A DNA stretch of 64,000 nucleotides from Sinorhizobium arboris LMG 14919 (GCF_000427465.1 NZ_ATYB01000008.1:1460329-1524328); one strand, 5' to 3'; shown: positions 27,426 to 37,009, numbered from the stretch's first letter. Notes: generated by a model from the sequence alone, not told the origin. Made by a program: numbers and translations.

Positions 27426-28811
27426 ATGAAACTGACCTTGATCGGCGGCGGCGGAGTCCGGGCACCCCTTTTTGTCGGTTCGGCGCTCCGGCGAGCGGAA
27501 AGAAGCGGCCTGACCGAGATCTGCCTGCAGGATATCAATGAGCGGAAGCTCGAGCTCTTCGGGCGCGTAAGCCAGGAACTGGCCCGGCGCATGCAGTCCC
27601 CGGTCCGGATCACTATGGCGGTGGACGCCGAACGCGCCCTCGACGGAGCGAGCTACGTCGTTACCACGGTTCGCCCCGGTAACGAGGATGGGCGCATCAA
27701 GGACGAACGCATCGCGCTGGCCCATGGGGTGCTCGGCCAGGAAACGACCGGTCCCGGCGGCTTCGCCATGGCGCTTCGCAGCATTCCGGTCATACTGCAA
27801 TATGCCGAGATCCTGAAGAAAGTCAGTCCGGATGCCTGGCTGTTCAACTTCACCAATCCGGCGGGGCTCGTAACTCAGGCGCTCCAAGACGCGGGCTATC
27901 ATCGTACCGTTGGCATCTGCGATGGCGCGAACGGTGCGCAGGAGGCGCTGGCGCGTTGGCACAAGGTGCAGCAAAACGACGTTCGGTGCGAAGTCTATGG
28001 CCTCAACCATCTGTCCTTCACCAGGCGTGCGACGATCGGCGGCAAGGAAGTCCTTCAATCTCTGCTCGATGACGATCGCTTTCTTCGCTCCACCTCGCAG
28101 CGCATGTTCGATGCGAGCCTCATCAGAAGCCAGCGCAACTGGATCAACGAATATCTCTATTACTACTATTATGCGGAGAAGGCGGTAGAGGCGCTCAATG
28201 CCGATGCGCGCACGCGCGGCGAGGAGGTCAAGGACCTGAATGCGGCACTGATCACCCGGCTCGGCGCCATGGATATGGAGGCTGATGCTGATGGGGCGCT
28301 CGCGGCCTATTACGCCTACGAACGGCGTCGAAATGCCACCTATATGCATTACGCGCTGGCCGACGCCCCCAGTATGGAAGAGGCCGACCGGCTGGCCGGG
28401 AGCCTCGCCGCCGGGGAGGCGGGCGAGGAGGGCGAGGGCTATGCCGGCGTCGCTCTCAATCTGGTAGATGCGCTGCAGACCGGCAAACCCTGCTACAGCG
28501 GCCTGAACGTGCGCAACAATGGCGCAATAGAAGGCTTGCTGGACGATGATGTCGTCGAGGTGAGCTGTGTCGCCGACGGGGAAGGCATCCGACCGCTGCA
28601 GGTCGGTGCGATGCCGGAAACGCAGGCGCAGCTCGTCCATAATGTGAAGCGCTACGAGCGACTGGCCGTACGGGCCATCAGGCAACGCAGCCGCGATCTT
28701 GCGGTACAGGCACTCATGGCCCATCCCCTGGTGCTTTCCTATTCGCGCGCCGTGCCTCTGGTCGATGAATATCTGGCTGCACACGCTGAATTCGCGGGGG
28801 AATGGTCGTGA
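27426..28811 (+). CDS. Glycoside hydrolase family 4 protein
   Basis: A 461-residue NAD-dependent glycosidase. The dinucleotide-binding start is KLTLIGGGGVRAPLF; NFTNPAG lies at 141-147. The probable Mn2+ ligands are C165 (GICDGANG) and H195 (GLNHLSF). GH4 enzymes open the glycosidic bond by a redox-elimination mechanism and classically act on 6-phospho-glycosides, though some take free or uronic glycosides. Here it is encoded with an ABC importer rather than a PTS, and with a PfkB kinase, so the substrate state is an open question. It overlaps the PfkB gene by 10 bp. Confidence 0.92.
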   Translation: MKLTLIGGGGVRAPLFVGSALRRAERSGLTEICLQDINERKLELFGRVSQELARRMQSPVRITMAVDAERALDGASYVVTTVRPGNEDGRIKDERIALAHGVLGQETTGPGGFAMALRSIPVILQYAEILKKVSPDAWLFNFTNPAGLVTQALQDAGYHRTVGICDGANGAQEALARWHKVQQNDVRCEVYGLNHLSFTRRATIGGKEVLQSLLDDDRFLRSTSQRMFDASLIRSQRNWINEYLYYYYYAEKAVEALNADARTRGEEVKDLNAALITRLGAMDMEADADGALAAYYAYERRRNATYMHYALADAPSMEEADRLAGSLAAGEAGEEGEGYAGVALNLVDALQTGKPCYSGLNVRNNGAIEGLLDDDVVEVSCVADGEGIRPLQVGAMPETQAQLVHNVKRYERLAVRAIRQRSRDLAVQALMAHPLVLSYSRAVPLVDEYLAAHAEFAGEWS

Positions 28812-29737
28812 ACGACGCCGGCTCTGGTTCCCGTTACGACGTGATGGTGGTCGGAGAGTATTACTTCGACCTGATCTTCCGCGGGCTCCCGGAAATTCCG
28901 AAGATCAGCGCCGACCTCTGGGCGGAGGAGTTCGAGTGCGTTCCAGGTGCCGCCTATTCGACGGCGCTGGCGTTGGCGCGCCTGGGAACGAGTGCCGGGT
29001 GGTGGTGCCAATTCGGCACTGACATCTTCAGTCGCATGATCGTCGAGCAAGCCCGCAGCGAGAATATCGACGATAGCCTCTTCATCCATCTCGACAGACC
29101 GCTGCGCCGCGTGAGTGCAGCCTTTTCCTTCGCGCATGATCGCGGTTTCATCAGCTACGCCGAAGAGCCGGATCCCCTGCCTGCGCCGGAAGATCTGGCG
29201 CGGCTCAGGCCGCGCATACTCCTTCTGCAGGGGTTTTCGCTGGACGAAGAGCGGCGGCGCCTGATCGAGGCGGCACGCGAACTCGGGATCACCGTCTGTT
29301 CCGACTGCCAGCATGTCGACTACCGGCTGTCTACGCCCGGAATGGAGGAGATGCTGGGACGGATCGACGTCTTTCTGCCGAACGCATTGGAGGCGATGGC
29401 CCTGACGGGCGAGGAGGACGTGGAAACTGCGCTGTCGTCGCTCGCCCGCTTCTGTCCGACCGTCGTGATCAAGTGCGGAGCGGATGGAGCGATCGCCTCA
29501 TCCAAGGGTCGAACGACCCGTGTGCCGGCGCTTGCCGTCGAGGTCTTCGATACCACGGGCGCAGGCGACTGTTTCAATGCCGGCTTCGTTCACGGGCTGC
29601 TGACCGAACCCGCCATCGAGGGCGCGATCGAGCTCGGCGTGATCTGCGGCTCGCTGGCAGTGACGGGGTATGGCGGCCGCAACCTGCCTTTCAAAGAGGA
29701 TCTGACGAAATATCGGCGGCGGGAGGCCGCGATATAG
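28802..29737 (+). CDS. PfkB-family carbohydrate kinase
   Basis: A 311-residue ribokinase-fold kinase. The signature DTTGAGDCFNAGF at 250-262 includes the anion hole GAGD with catalytic D256; the N-terminal GEYYFDLIFRGLP and the CVPGAAYSTALALARLG segment form the sugar site. It would phosphorylate a sugar or nucleoside delivered by the neighbouring ABC system. Start ATG 28802 overlaps the GH4 gene by 10 bases; an in-frame GTG at 28808 would give the common 4-base overlap instead. Confidence 0.9.
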   Translation: MVVNDAGSGSRYDVMVVGEYYFDLIFRGLPEIPKISADLWAEEFECVPGAAYSTALALARLGTSAGWWCQFGTDIFSRMIVEQARSENIDDSLFIHLDRPLRRVSAAFSFAHDRGFISYAEEPDPLPAPEDLARLRPRILLLQGFSLDEERRRLIEAARELGITVCSDCQHVDYRLSTPGMEEMLGRIDVFLPNALEAMALTGEEDVETALSSLARFCPTVVIKCGADGAIASSKGRTTRVPALAVEVFDTTGAGDCFNAGFVHGLLTEPAIEGAIELGVICGSLAVTGYGGRNLPFKEDLTKYRRREAAI

Positions 29738-29772
29738 CTTGCGTTCACAAGAGAACAAATGAGGGAACGAAC

Positions 29773-31035
29773 ATGAAGCATATGTTGAAAACACTGGCAG
29801 GCATGACCGTCATCGCCGCTGCATCGGCCTTCCCCGCAAAAGCGGATACCGTGTCGATGTTCTGTTCGGCGACCGATTACGAACTTTGCGAGAAGGCCGT
29901 CCAGAATTGGACGAAAGAAACCGGGCACGAGGTGAAGCTCAACCGGATGCCGCAGAACCTCGACGACGCCATCCCGATCTATCAGCAACTGTTCGCGGCC
30001 CAGTCGTCCGACATGGACGTCCTCTATATCGACGTCATCTGGCTCGGTATGTTCAAGGATCATCTCCTCGATCTGACCTCTCTCGTACCCGAGAACGAGG
30101 TGACGGCGCATTTCGCCTCTGCCGCCGATGCGGCGCGCCTCGACGGCAAGCTCCTGTCGATGCCCTTCTACATCGACACGGGCCTCATGTTCTATCGCAA
30201 GGACCTTCTGGAGAAATACGGCAAGCAGCCGCCGAAGACCTGGGACGAGCTGACGGCGACAGCCAAGGAGATCCAGGACGCGGAGCGCAAGGCCGGCAGC
30301 CCGGACATCTGGGGCTATTCCTGGCAGGGCAGGAGCTATGAGGGCCTGACCTGCGATGCCCTGGAGTGGATCGCCTCGGCCGGCGGCGGCACCATTCTTT
30401 CCGACGACGGTGAGGTGACGATCAACAATCCGCAGACGGAGGCGGCGCTGACCCGCGCCCGCGGCTGGATCGGTACGATCTCGCCCGAGGGGGTCTTGAA
30501 TTATGACGAGGAAAACTCGCGCGCCCTCTTCGAGAGCGGTAATGCCGTCTTCCACCGCAACTGGCCCTATGTCTGGGGAACCTCGCAGGCCGAGGGTGGC
30601 AAGCTTGTCGGCAAGGTCGGGGTGAGTGCGCTTCCCGTCGGTGCGGAAGGGCAGAAGTCGAGCGGCGCGCTCGGCACGGCCTATCTCGGCGTTTCCAAAT
30701 ATTCCAAGAAGCCGGAGCTTGCCGCTGAGCTGCTGCGCTATATGGTCGGCGCGGAAGACCAGAAGATGCGTGCGATCGAAGGCGGCTACAATCCAACCGT
30801 CGAGGCGCTGTACGAGGACGCCGACGTGCTGGCGAAGATCCCGTTCCTCGGCATGGCGAAAACCGCCTTCGAGGAATCGGTAGCACGTCCATCGGCTGCG
30901 ACAGGCAAGAATTATAACCGTATCTCCCGCACCTTCTACCGGGCCGTTCACGACATCATCTCCGGCAAGGACGATGTCGCGAAGGAACTCGCCGATCTCG
31001 AGCGCCGCCTCGAGCGCGACGTGAAGGCGAAATGA
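29773..31035 (+). CDS. Sugar ABC transporter substrate-binding protein
   Basis: A 420-residue periplasmic binding protein of the family 1 (MalE/UgpB-like) type. Signal peptide MKHMLKTLAGMTVIAAASAFPAKA. Typical segments are QQLFAAQSSDMDVLYIDVIW, ALFESGNAVFHRNWPYVW and GALGTAYLGVSKYSK. It probably captures an oligosaccharide or glycoside for the permeases encoded downstream. ATG 29773 was chosen for the signal peptide; the same frame is open upstream without function. Confidence 0.93.
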   Translation: MKHMLKTLAGMTVIAAASAFPAKADTVSMFCSATDYELCEKAVQNWTKETGHEVKLNRMPQNLDDAIPIYQQLFAAQSSDMDVLYIDVIWLGMFKDHLLDLTSLVPENEVTAHFASAADAARLDGKLLSMPFYIDTGLMFYRKDLLEKYGKQPPKTWDELTATAKEIQDAERKAGSPDIWGYSWQGRSYEGLTCDALEWIASAGGGTILSDDGEVTINNPQTEAALTRARGWIGTISPEGVLNYDEENSRALFESGNAVFHRNWPYVWGTSQAEGGKLVGKVGVSALPVGAEGQKSSGALGTAYLGVSKYSKKPELAAELLRYMVGAEDQKMRAIEGGYNPTVEALYEDADVLAKIPFLGMAKTAFEESVARPSAATGKNYNRISRTFYRAVHDIISGKDDVAKELADLERRLERDVKAK

Positions 31036-31125
31036 CGAGAGCGGCGCCCTCGCCCCGGCAGGGGGCGCCTCATCGACCCGGCTGCGTTGGACGCGCTGCC
31101 GCGAGAAGGTCTGGAAGGAAACGGA

Positions 31126-32238
31126 ATGGCTTCGGTCTCCCTGAAGAATGTCAGCAAGACCTTCGGCACCTATGACGTGATCCGCTCCATCGATCTCGAG
31201 ATCGAGGACGGGGAGTTCGTCGTCTTCGTCGGCCCATCCGGTTGCGGAAAGTCGACGCTTCTGCGACTGATCGCCGGTCTCGTGCCGGTTTCCGGCGGCG
31301 ACGTCTTCATCGGCGGCGAGCAGGTGACGGACGTGCCGGCGTCGAAACGCGGGCTTGCCTTCGTCTTCCAGTCCTACGCGCTCTACCCGCATATGAATGT
31401 GGCGCGAAACATCGGCTTTGCGCTGGAAACGGCGCGGCTCGGCAAGGACGAAATCCGGCGCCGTGTCGCCAAGGTCGCGGACATGCTGAAGATCGACCAC
31501 CTGCTCGAGCGTCGGCCGCGCCAGCTTTCCGGGGGCCAGCGGCAACGTGTGGCGATCGGGCGCGCGCTGGTCGGCCAACCGGAAGTCTTCCTCTTCGACG
31601 AGCCGCTTTCCAATCTCGATGCGGACTTGCGCATGGAAATGCGCTTCGAGATCGCCAAGCTGCACGGCGACGTCAAGACGACGATGGTCTATGTCACTCA
31701 TGACCAGACGGAAGCGATGACGCTCGCCGACCGGATCGTCATTCTCAACCACGGGCAGATCGAGCAGGTGGGGCGGCCGCGCGAGCTATACGACCGCCCG
31801 GAAAATCGCTTCGTCGCCGGCTTCCTCGGGAGCCCGAGAATGAATTTTGCCCCGCTCGAGGCGACCGGTCCGGCCGCTCCGATTCTTAGGAGTGCTGGCG
31901 GTTTTGCCTATGCGGCCGAACTTGTTGCGGCCGATGGAAGGCCTGCGGAAATCGGCTTGCGGCCGGAGGCTTTGAAGCTTGTCGCTGCCGACACGAAAGG
32001 CGCGATCCGCGGGACCTTCGAGCGGATGGAGGACCTCGGCTATGAATATGTCTGCTATGTGCGGCTCACCGAGACTCTGGTCTGGACTGTTCGCTCGACG
32101 GGAAGTCCTCCGCGAATCGCCCCCTGTGATCCCGTCGGCCTGAGCTGGCAGCCGGAAAGCCTCTACCTCTTCGGGGAGGACGGCCGGCGCATCGACCACC
32201 GTGCGAGCGTTCCGCTGGCCCTTGGAGTCTCGTCATGA
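31126..32238 (+). CDS. Sugar ABC transporter ATP-binding protein (UgpC/MalK type)
   Basis: A 370-residue ATPase: Walker A GPSGCGKST, signature LSGGQRQRVAIGRAL, Walker B VFLFDEPLSNLDA, switch histidine in YVTHDQTEAMTLADRIVIL, and a C-terminal TOBE-like regulatory domain (EIGLRPEALKLV). AAGGAA precedes ATG 31126. It energises the two permeases encoded next; its stop overlaps the first permease start by 4 bases. Confidence 0.95.
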   Translation: MASVSLKNVSKTFGTYDVIRSIDLEIEDGEFVVFVGPSGCGKSTLLRLIAGLVPVSGGDVFIGGEQVTDVPASKRGLAFVFQSYALYPHMNVARNIGFALETARLGKDEIRRRVAKVADMLKIDHLLERRPRQLSGGQRQRVAIGRALVGQPEVFLFDEPLSNLDADLRMEMRFEIAKLHGDVKTTMVYVTHDQTEAMTLADRIVILNHGQIEQVGRPRELYDRPENRFVAGFLGSPRMNFAPLEATGPAAPILRSAGGFAYAAELVAADGRPAEIGLRPEALKLVAADTKGAIRGTFERMEDLGYEYVCYVRLTETLVWTVRSTGSPPRIAPCDPVGLSWQPESLYLFGEDGRRIDHRASVPLALGVSS

Positions 32239-33128
32239 ACGCCCAACGCCGGATGGAGCGCCAACAGCGCCGCACCGCATGGATCTTCCTGTTTCCGTTG
32301 CTGCTGACGCTCGTCGCGGTGGCGATATGGCCGCTCGCCCGCAGCGTTTTCTTCTCCTTCACCGATGCGTATCTCGACGCCCCTTCGGATTACGGGTTCG
32401 TGGGCTTCGAGAACTTCGTGACCGTCGCCGAAGATCCGGTGTTCTGGGGTGCGGTCAGGAACACGCTCGTCTTCACACTGGTATCCGTGGCGCTCGAGAC
32501 GTTTCTCGGACTTGCAATCGCGTTGCTTCTGCACCGCGCCTTCCTCGGCCGTGGCATCGTGCGGGCGGCGATCCTCATCCCCTGGGCGATGCCGATGGTC
32601 GTCTCGGCGCGGATCTGGGAATGGATGCTCAACGATCAGTTCGGCCTGATCAACAAGCTTCTCGTCACATTGGGGGTCGTCGAAAAGGGCATCGCCTGGA
32701 CGGCCGATCCTTCGTTGATCCTTGGGACGGTGATCTTCATCGATGTCTGGGTGACGACGCCGTTCATGGTGCTTCTCATTCTTGCCGGCCTGCAACTGAT
32801 CCCCGAGGAAATCTACGAGGCAGCGGACGTCTCCGGGGTGCCGCACTGGAAGCGCTTCTGGTCCATAACCTTGCCGCTGGCGACACCGGCGATCGGGGTC
32901 GCGATACTCTTTCGTACGCTCGACGCACTTCGCATGTTCGACTTGAGCTACGTGCTGGCGGCCAACAACGAAAACACCATGACGATGTCGATCTATGCGC
33001 GCGACCAGCTCATCAGCTTCCAGGACCTCGGCCTCGGAGCCGCAGCTTCCACCTGGGTATTCATGATCATCGGACTGATCGCCATCGTCATCGTCGGGCT
33101 GCTGCGCCTCGATCGGGCGACGGATTGA
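32235..33128 (+). CDS. Sugar ABC transporter permease (MalF type)
   Basis: A 297-residue, six-helix permease. The EAA loop reads EEIYEAADVSGVPHWKRFWS followed by ITLPL, the coupling motif to the ATPase. N-terminal helix FLFPLLLTLVAVAIWPLARSV. ATG overlaps the ATPase stop (ATGA). Confidence 0.93.
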   Translation: MNAQRRMERQQRRTAWIFLFPLLLTLVAVAIWPLARSVFFSFTDAYLDAPSDYGFVGFENFVTVAEDPVFWGAVRNTLVFTLVSVALETFLGLAIALLLHRAFLGRGIVRAAILIPWAMPMVVSARIWEWMLNDQFGLINKLLVTLGVVEKGIAWTADPSLILGTVIFIDVWVTTPFMVLLILAGLQLIPEEIYEAADVSGVPHWKRFWSITLPLATPAIGVAILFRTLDALRMFDLSYVLAANNENTMTMSIYARDQLISFQDLGLGAAASTWVFMIIGLIAIVIVGLLRLDRATD

Positions 33129-33139
33129 AGGGGGTGCCG

Positions 33140-34015
33140 ATGACCGCGAGCGCAGCCGCCACGAGACGCTATTCGAACGCAACCTACCGGACCTTGCGCC
33201 GCCTCAAGACGGCGGGGCTCTATGCGGGTGTCGCGGCCGTCCTCCTCTACATGCTTTTCCCCTATTACTGGGCGATCGTTTCCTCGACCAAGACGGGGCA
33301 GGCGCTCTACCAGTTCACCCTCATGCCCGCTCTCGATTTCAGCAACTACCGTCAGCTGTTCAACAATCCGGTATTCATGGGCGCCCTCGTGAACTCCGGC
33401 GTGGTCGCCCTGGTCAGTACGGCGATCTCTCTCGTCATCGGCATTCTTGCCGCTTACGCGCTCGGGCGCCTGCATTTCCCGCCGGGCCGAATCGTTCTGA
33501 TCGCCGTTCTCATGATCTCTGTCTTCCCGCAAGTGGTGGTGCTTTCGGGGATGTTCGAGGTGATCGGATGGCTCGGTCTCTACAACCGGCCCTCGGCGCT
33601 GATCGTCTCCTATCTCATTCTTACTTTGCCGTTTACGACATGGATATTGACGAGTTTCATCCGTGATCTGCCCAGGGAACTGGAGGAGGCGGCGCTCGTC
33701 GACGGGTGTTCGCGGCTGCGCATCCTCACCCATGTGCTGCTGCCTCTGATGGGGCCTGCCATTGCCAGCACCGGTCTATTGTCGTTCATCCTTGCGTGGA
33801 ACGAATTCCTCTTTGCTCTCACCTTCATCCTGACCGACGAAAACCGGACGGTTCCCGTCGCGATCGGGCTTCTGACCGGCAGCAGCCGCTATGAATATCC
33901 GTTCGGCCAGATCATGGCCGCGTCCGTCACGGTGACACTGCCGCTGCTCGTTCTCGTCCTGATCTTCCAGCGCAGGATCGTGGCGGGGCTGACGTCCGGT
34001 GCCGTCAAGGGGTGA
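33140..34015 (+). CDS. Sugar ABC transporter permease (MalG type)
   Basis: A 291-residue permease, last gene of the sugar operon. The EAA motif is PRELEEAALVDGCSRLRILT, the C-terminus ends RRIVAGLTSGAVKG as in MalG-like proteins. ATG 33140 follows GAAGGGGG; an in-frame GTG lies 6 bases earlier. No clear terminator follows. Confidence 0.93.
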   Translation: MTASAAATRRYSNATYRTLRRLKTAGLYAGVAAVLLYMLFPYYWAIVSSTKTGQALYQFTLMPALDFSNYRQLFNNPVFMGALVNSGVVALVSTAISLVIGILAAYALGRLHFPPGRIVLIAVLMISVFPQVVVLSGMFEVIGWLGLYNRPSALIVSYLILTLPFTTWILTSFIRDLPRELEEAALVDGCSRLRILTHVLLPLMGPAIASTGLLSFILAWNEFLFALTFILTDENRTVPVAIGLLTGSSRYEYPFGQIMAASVTVTLPLLVLVLIFQRRIVAGLTSGAVKG

Positions 34016-34252
34016 GGACGACTGCCGCCGCGTACACCGGCATGTGCCAAAATTGGCATGATCTATTTTCGTGATTGGACTTCGCGACCGGTTGGAGTCA
34101 GGCTTATTCGGGCTGCAGCGCGGCGCGTGGTTAGACCCGCGAAGGTCGGTGTAGCACTTCGATTTGCTCCGTGTTCCTGACCCTGGATCGACAGGGCAGC
34201 GCGCTGCAAGTGGAAAATGGGGGACCAACTATCGTTAGAGTAGGAGGTCGCA

Positions 34253-34690
34253 ATGAAGCACCAAGCAATCGAGCAGTTACAAGGCGTCGCCGAGGTCAAG
34301 CAGGACTTTCCGCGACGGACGTTATCGCGCAAGGAGCGCCTTGAGCGTTGGGCGGAGCTCCTCGAGCGTGATCCTCACAGACGCCTTTCGACGCTGCACG
34401 AGACGGAGTATCAGCCGGCGAGAGTCCGCGCGGCCATGCGCGGCGACGGTTCACCGATCTCCGTCGCTTTCGAAGATCCGGTTTTCCGGACCGCCGGGAT
34501 GGAGAACGACAGTTACGGTGAGGCGAAACGTTTCTTCGAGCTGAGCGACGAGCAATTACATAAGGTCATCTGCTATTGCCATTTCGGCGCGACGGTCAGC
34601 GCATCGACCGCCGCCCGCCACATCCGCGCAATGCTTGTCGAGAAACAGCCAGGCCTGTTTGCTCGCTTGCGCCAGATGTTCGTCGGCTAG
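34253..34690 (+). CDS. Conserved hypothetical protein
   Basis: A 145-residue soluble protein with strong start signals (AGGAGG before ATG 34253). It contains RKERLERWAELLERDPHRRL and FFELSDEQLHKVICYCHFGA, which look like conserved helical modules; two neighbouring Cys/His residues (CYCHFG) are notable. I do not recognise a named family. A degenerate GGAAA-N18-TT lies upstream near 34212-34236, one base off the EcfG-type -35, so stress control is only a suggestion. Confidence 0.65.
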   Translation: MKHQAIEQLQGVAEVKQDFPRRTLSRKERLERWAELLERDPHRRLSTLHETEYQPARVRAAMRGDGSPISVAFEDPVFRTAGMENDSYGEAKRFFELSDEQLHKVICYCHFGATVSASTAARHIRAMLVEKQPGLFARLRQMFVG

Positions 34691-35078
34691 GGCAGGCGAC
34701 GTTATATCGGAGGGTCGCGATCGAAGGCGGCCGCCGGAGGAGGCGGGCCGCAATGAGAGGGCTGTTCGCGCTCGCATTGCGGTGCTCCCATCGCCTCCGG
34801 CTGGCGGATTGCCTTGCGCGGCGTCCCTCATCCGCCGACGCCGGATGACCGCGCCGGAGCGGGACGGAAAAGTGTGCGCAGTTTTCCGCCCGCATCCCGC
34901 GTCTTGACCTGTTGGTGTCGATCGCGTTCCTGGTTTCGGTCGACGATCGAGGGCACGCTTCGCGCGGGACGGCGCCTGTCGGCCGCGCTTTTCGCTTCGT
35001 TCTCTAAAATCCTCTATGTTAAGGACTAGACGCGGCGCCGAAACGGCGATTCAGTCGGCGGGCACGAACGGAAACACT
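34691..35078. other. Gene-free stretch with a partial palindromic repeat
   Basis: No credible gene in these 388 bp. CGGAAAA (34865-34871) and TTTTCCG (34882-34888) flank GTGTGCGCAG and match the inner core of the paired repeats at 38448-38556, so this is probably a decayed third copy of that element. Confidence 0.4.
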
Positions 35079-36356
35079 ATGGCTCAAAGAGCAGGCAATG
35101 CGGATCTCCCGCTGCATGGCGGGCGCGTGCCGCGATGGCTCGGCGACCGCATGACGCGCCTCGGCGCGCTGGTCACCGAAGCAGTCGTTCATCATTACGG
35201 ACGCGACGAGTTTCTAAGGCGGCTTGCCCATCCTTTCTGGTTCCAGTCTTTCGGTGCCGTCATGGGCATGGACTGGCATTCGTCCGGGATCACCACGAGC
35301 GTCATCGGTGCGCTGAAACGCGGCCTTGCCCCGCTTGCCGGCGAGTTGGGCATCCATGTCTGCGGCGGCCGGGGGCAGCACTCCCGCAAGACGCCGGGAG
35401 AGCTCATGACGATCGGCGATCGCGTCGGTTTCGATGGCGGTGCACTGGCGGAGGCGAGCCGCCTCGTCGCCAAGGTCGACAGCGCTGCCGTCCAGGACGG
35501 CTTCGATCTGTATCTGCATGGCTTCATCGTTACGGACGACGCCAGGTGGGTGGTCGTACAACAGGGCATGAACGGCGACCGGCGGCAGGCGCGACGCTAT
35601 CACTGGCTGTCGGAGGGCCTGACAAGCTTCGTGGACGCGCCGCATAGCGCAATCGAAGGCCGGGGGCAGGGCGAGATCGTCAATCTTGCCGACAGACGCG
35701 CCGCTGCCTCGCGGATTGCACAACTCGATCTCCTTCATTCGCTCGGGCCCGACGGGCTCTTGCGCGAAGTCGCCTCGATCGAGTCGCGCACCGCTCCAAC
35801 GGCGGCGCCGGCACAGCCGCTGCTGCCGCATCTCTTCATGCCCGCGCATCACGACGTTCGCGAAAGCGACGTCAATCTCCGGCGCCTTCACGGCAACTTC
35901 GCCGCCGCCGCCGACCGCGGTCCGGAGGATTTCAAGGATCTGCTCCTGGTGCCCGGAGTTGGTGCGCGGACCGTCAAGGCACTGGCGATGGTCGCCGAGG
36001 TGGTGCACGGTACGCCATGCAGGTTCTCGGATCCTGCCCGCTTTTCGCTCGCCCATGGCGGCAAGGACCGCCATCCCTTCCCGGTGCCGTTGAAGGTCTA
36101 TGACGAGACGATCAGGATCATGAAGTCCGCGGTCAGCAAGGGCCGGCTTGGGCGCGAGGAAGAGCTTGCGGCGCTGAAGCGGCTCGATGAGCAGTCGCGC
36201 CGGCTGGAGCGCTACGTCACCGGCCCGGACCTCAAGGAGATCGTCGCGGGCGAATTCAGGGATTCCCCACGTCTCGGCGGGCGCAGCATATTCGGCTGGG
36301 AGCCGCCCGAGGACGAGGCAGCCATCTCGGAGCCAAGCGACCGCGTGCGGCGCTGA
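35079..36356 (+). CDS. DUF763 domain protein
   Basis: A 425-residue protein from ATG 35079. It has the DUF763 pattern: LPLHGGRVPRWLGDRM, MGMDWHSSGITTSVIGALKR, and the HVCGGRGQHSRKTP segment. A helix-hairpin-helix-like motif (LLLVPGVGARTVKALAMVAE, about residues 308-327) suggests DNA binding; YHWLSEGLTSFVDAPHSA is also conserved. DUF763 proteins are found in archaea and bacteria and are suspected nucleic-acid enzymes, unproven. It lies in the stress block that also carries UdgX and topoisomerase IB. Confidence 0.85.
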   Translation: MAQRAGNADLPLHGGRVPRWLGDRMTRLGALVTEAVVHHYGRDEFLRRLAHPFWFQSFGAVMGMDWHSSGITTSVIGALKRGLAPLAGELGIHVCGGRGQHSRKTPGELMTIGDRVGFDGGALAEASRLVAKVDSAAVQDGFDLYLHGFIVTDDARWVVVQQGMNGDRRQARRYHWLSEGLTSFVDAPHSAIEGRGQGEIVNLADRRAAASRIAQLDLLHSLGPDGLLREVASIESRTAPTAAPAQPLLPHLFMPAHHDVRESDVNLRRLHGNFAAAADRGPEDFKDLLLVPGVGARTVKALAMVAEVVHGTPCRFSDPARFSLAHGGKDRHPFPVPLKVYDETIRIMKSAVSKGRLGREEELAALKRLDEQSRRLERYVTGPDLKEIVAGEFRDSPRLGGRSIFGWEPPEDEAAISEPSDRVRR

Positions 36357-36359
36357 GGC

Positions 36360-36384
36360 GGAACAATCAGCGCGGCGATCGATT
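36360..36384 (+). promoter_or_regulatory. GGAAC-N18-TT promoter element
   Basis: GGAAC at 36360-36364, N18, TTT from 36383. It lies immediately after the DUF763 stop and about 105 bp before the next start codon, so it separates the two transcription units. Confidence 0.55.
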
Positions 36385-36487
36385 TACACAGCTAGGGCGG
36401 ATGAGGGCACACTGCCGTTCCCTGCCGCTGGAGATGGCGCTTCGGATCCGGAGTCGCCACCGGCAATGCCAGTTCATGGAGCTTGCG

Positions 36488-36757
36488 ATGACCGCTGCGA
36501 TGACGACGATCGACCACGACACGATCCGCAATTGGATAGAAGCCCGCGAGGGGCAGCCGGCGCGCGTCAAGGGCGCGACCGAGGGCGGTGGAGGTCTCCT
36601 TCGCGTCGATTTCGGCAAACCCGAAGACACGCTGGAGAAGATTTCCTGGGATGAGTTCTTCAAGATTTTCGAACAGGAGAATCTGGCCTTCCTCCATCAG
36701 GACATGACCGACGACGGGCAGACCAGCCGCTTCTGTAAATTCATCCACCGGCACTGA
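36488..36757 (+). CDS. Conserved hypothetical small protein
   Basis: An 89-residue protein (TTIDHDTIRNWIEAREGQPA, VKGATEGGGGLLRVDFGKP, SWDEFFKIFEQENLAFLHQD). This resembles a small rhizobial family sometimes mislabelled as 1,4-alpha-glucan branching enzyme; no such activity is evident. ATG 36488 has GGAG 6 bases upstream; an in-frame ATG at 36476 is possible. An EcfG-type element lies upstream. Confidence 0.7.
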   Translation: MTAAMTTIDHDTIRNWIEAREGQPARVKGATEGGGGLLRVDFGKPEDTLEKISWDEFFKIFEQENLAFLHQDMTDDGQTSRFCKFIHRH

Positions 36758-36832
36758 ACCGAAGAGCGGTATCGGAGGAAGACGAAAGAGCATTTGAGGC
36801 CGTCAACGCCATGCGGCGGAAAGGATCTCGCG

Positions 36833-37009
36833 ATGCTTATCATCAAAAAGCCGAAGCCCGCGAGGGAAGGCCAGGAAGACTCCGTCCCGCCCGTTACCGG
36901 CCGAAAGCCGGTCCCTGCAAAGATCACGAGGCCCGCGACGGACGATTGTGAACGCCTCGACGACCCCAATTCGCTTTTCTGGCGCGGCGTCTGGATGACC
37001 GTATTCTAG
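36833..37009 (+). CDS. Small hypothetical protein
   Basis: A 58-residue protein from ATG 36833 with AAGGA upstream. Basic, Pro-rich N-terminus (IIKKPKPAREG) and an aromatic C-terminus (DDPNSLFWRGVWMTVF) that could be a short amphipathic or membrane-touching segment. No family recognised; real expression is uncertain. Confidence 0.45.
   Translation: MLIIKKPKPAREGQEDSVPPVTGRKPVPAKITRPATDDCERLDDPNSLFWRGVWMTVF

Noticed and set aside
29590..31752. A 720-codon minus-strand frame across the sugar-binding protein and ATPase genes
   Set aside because: Spans two real genes antisense; no family features.
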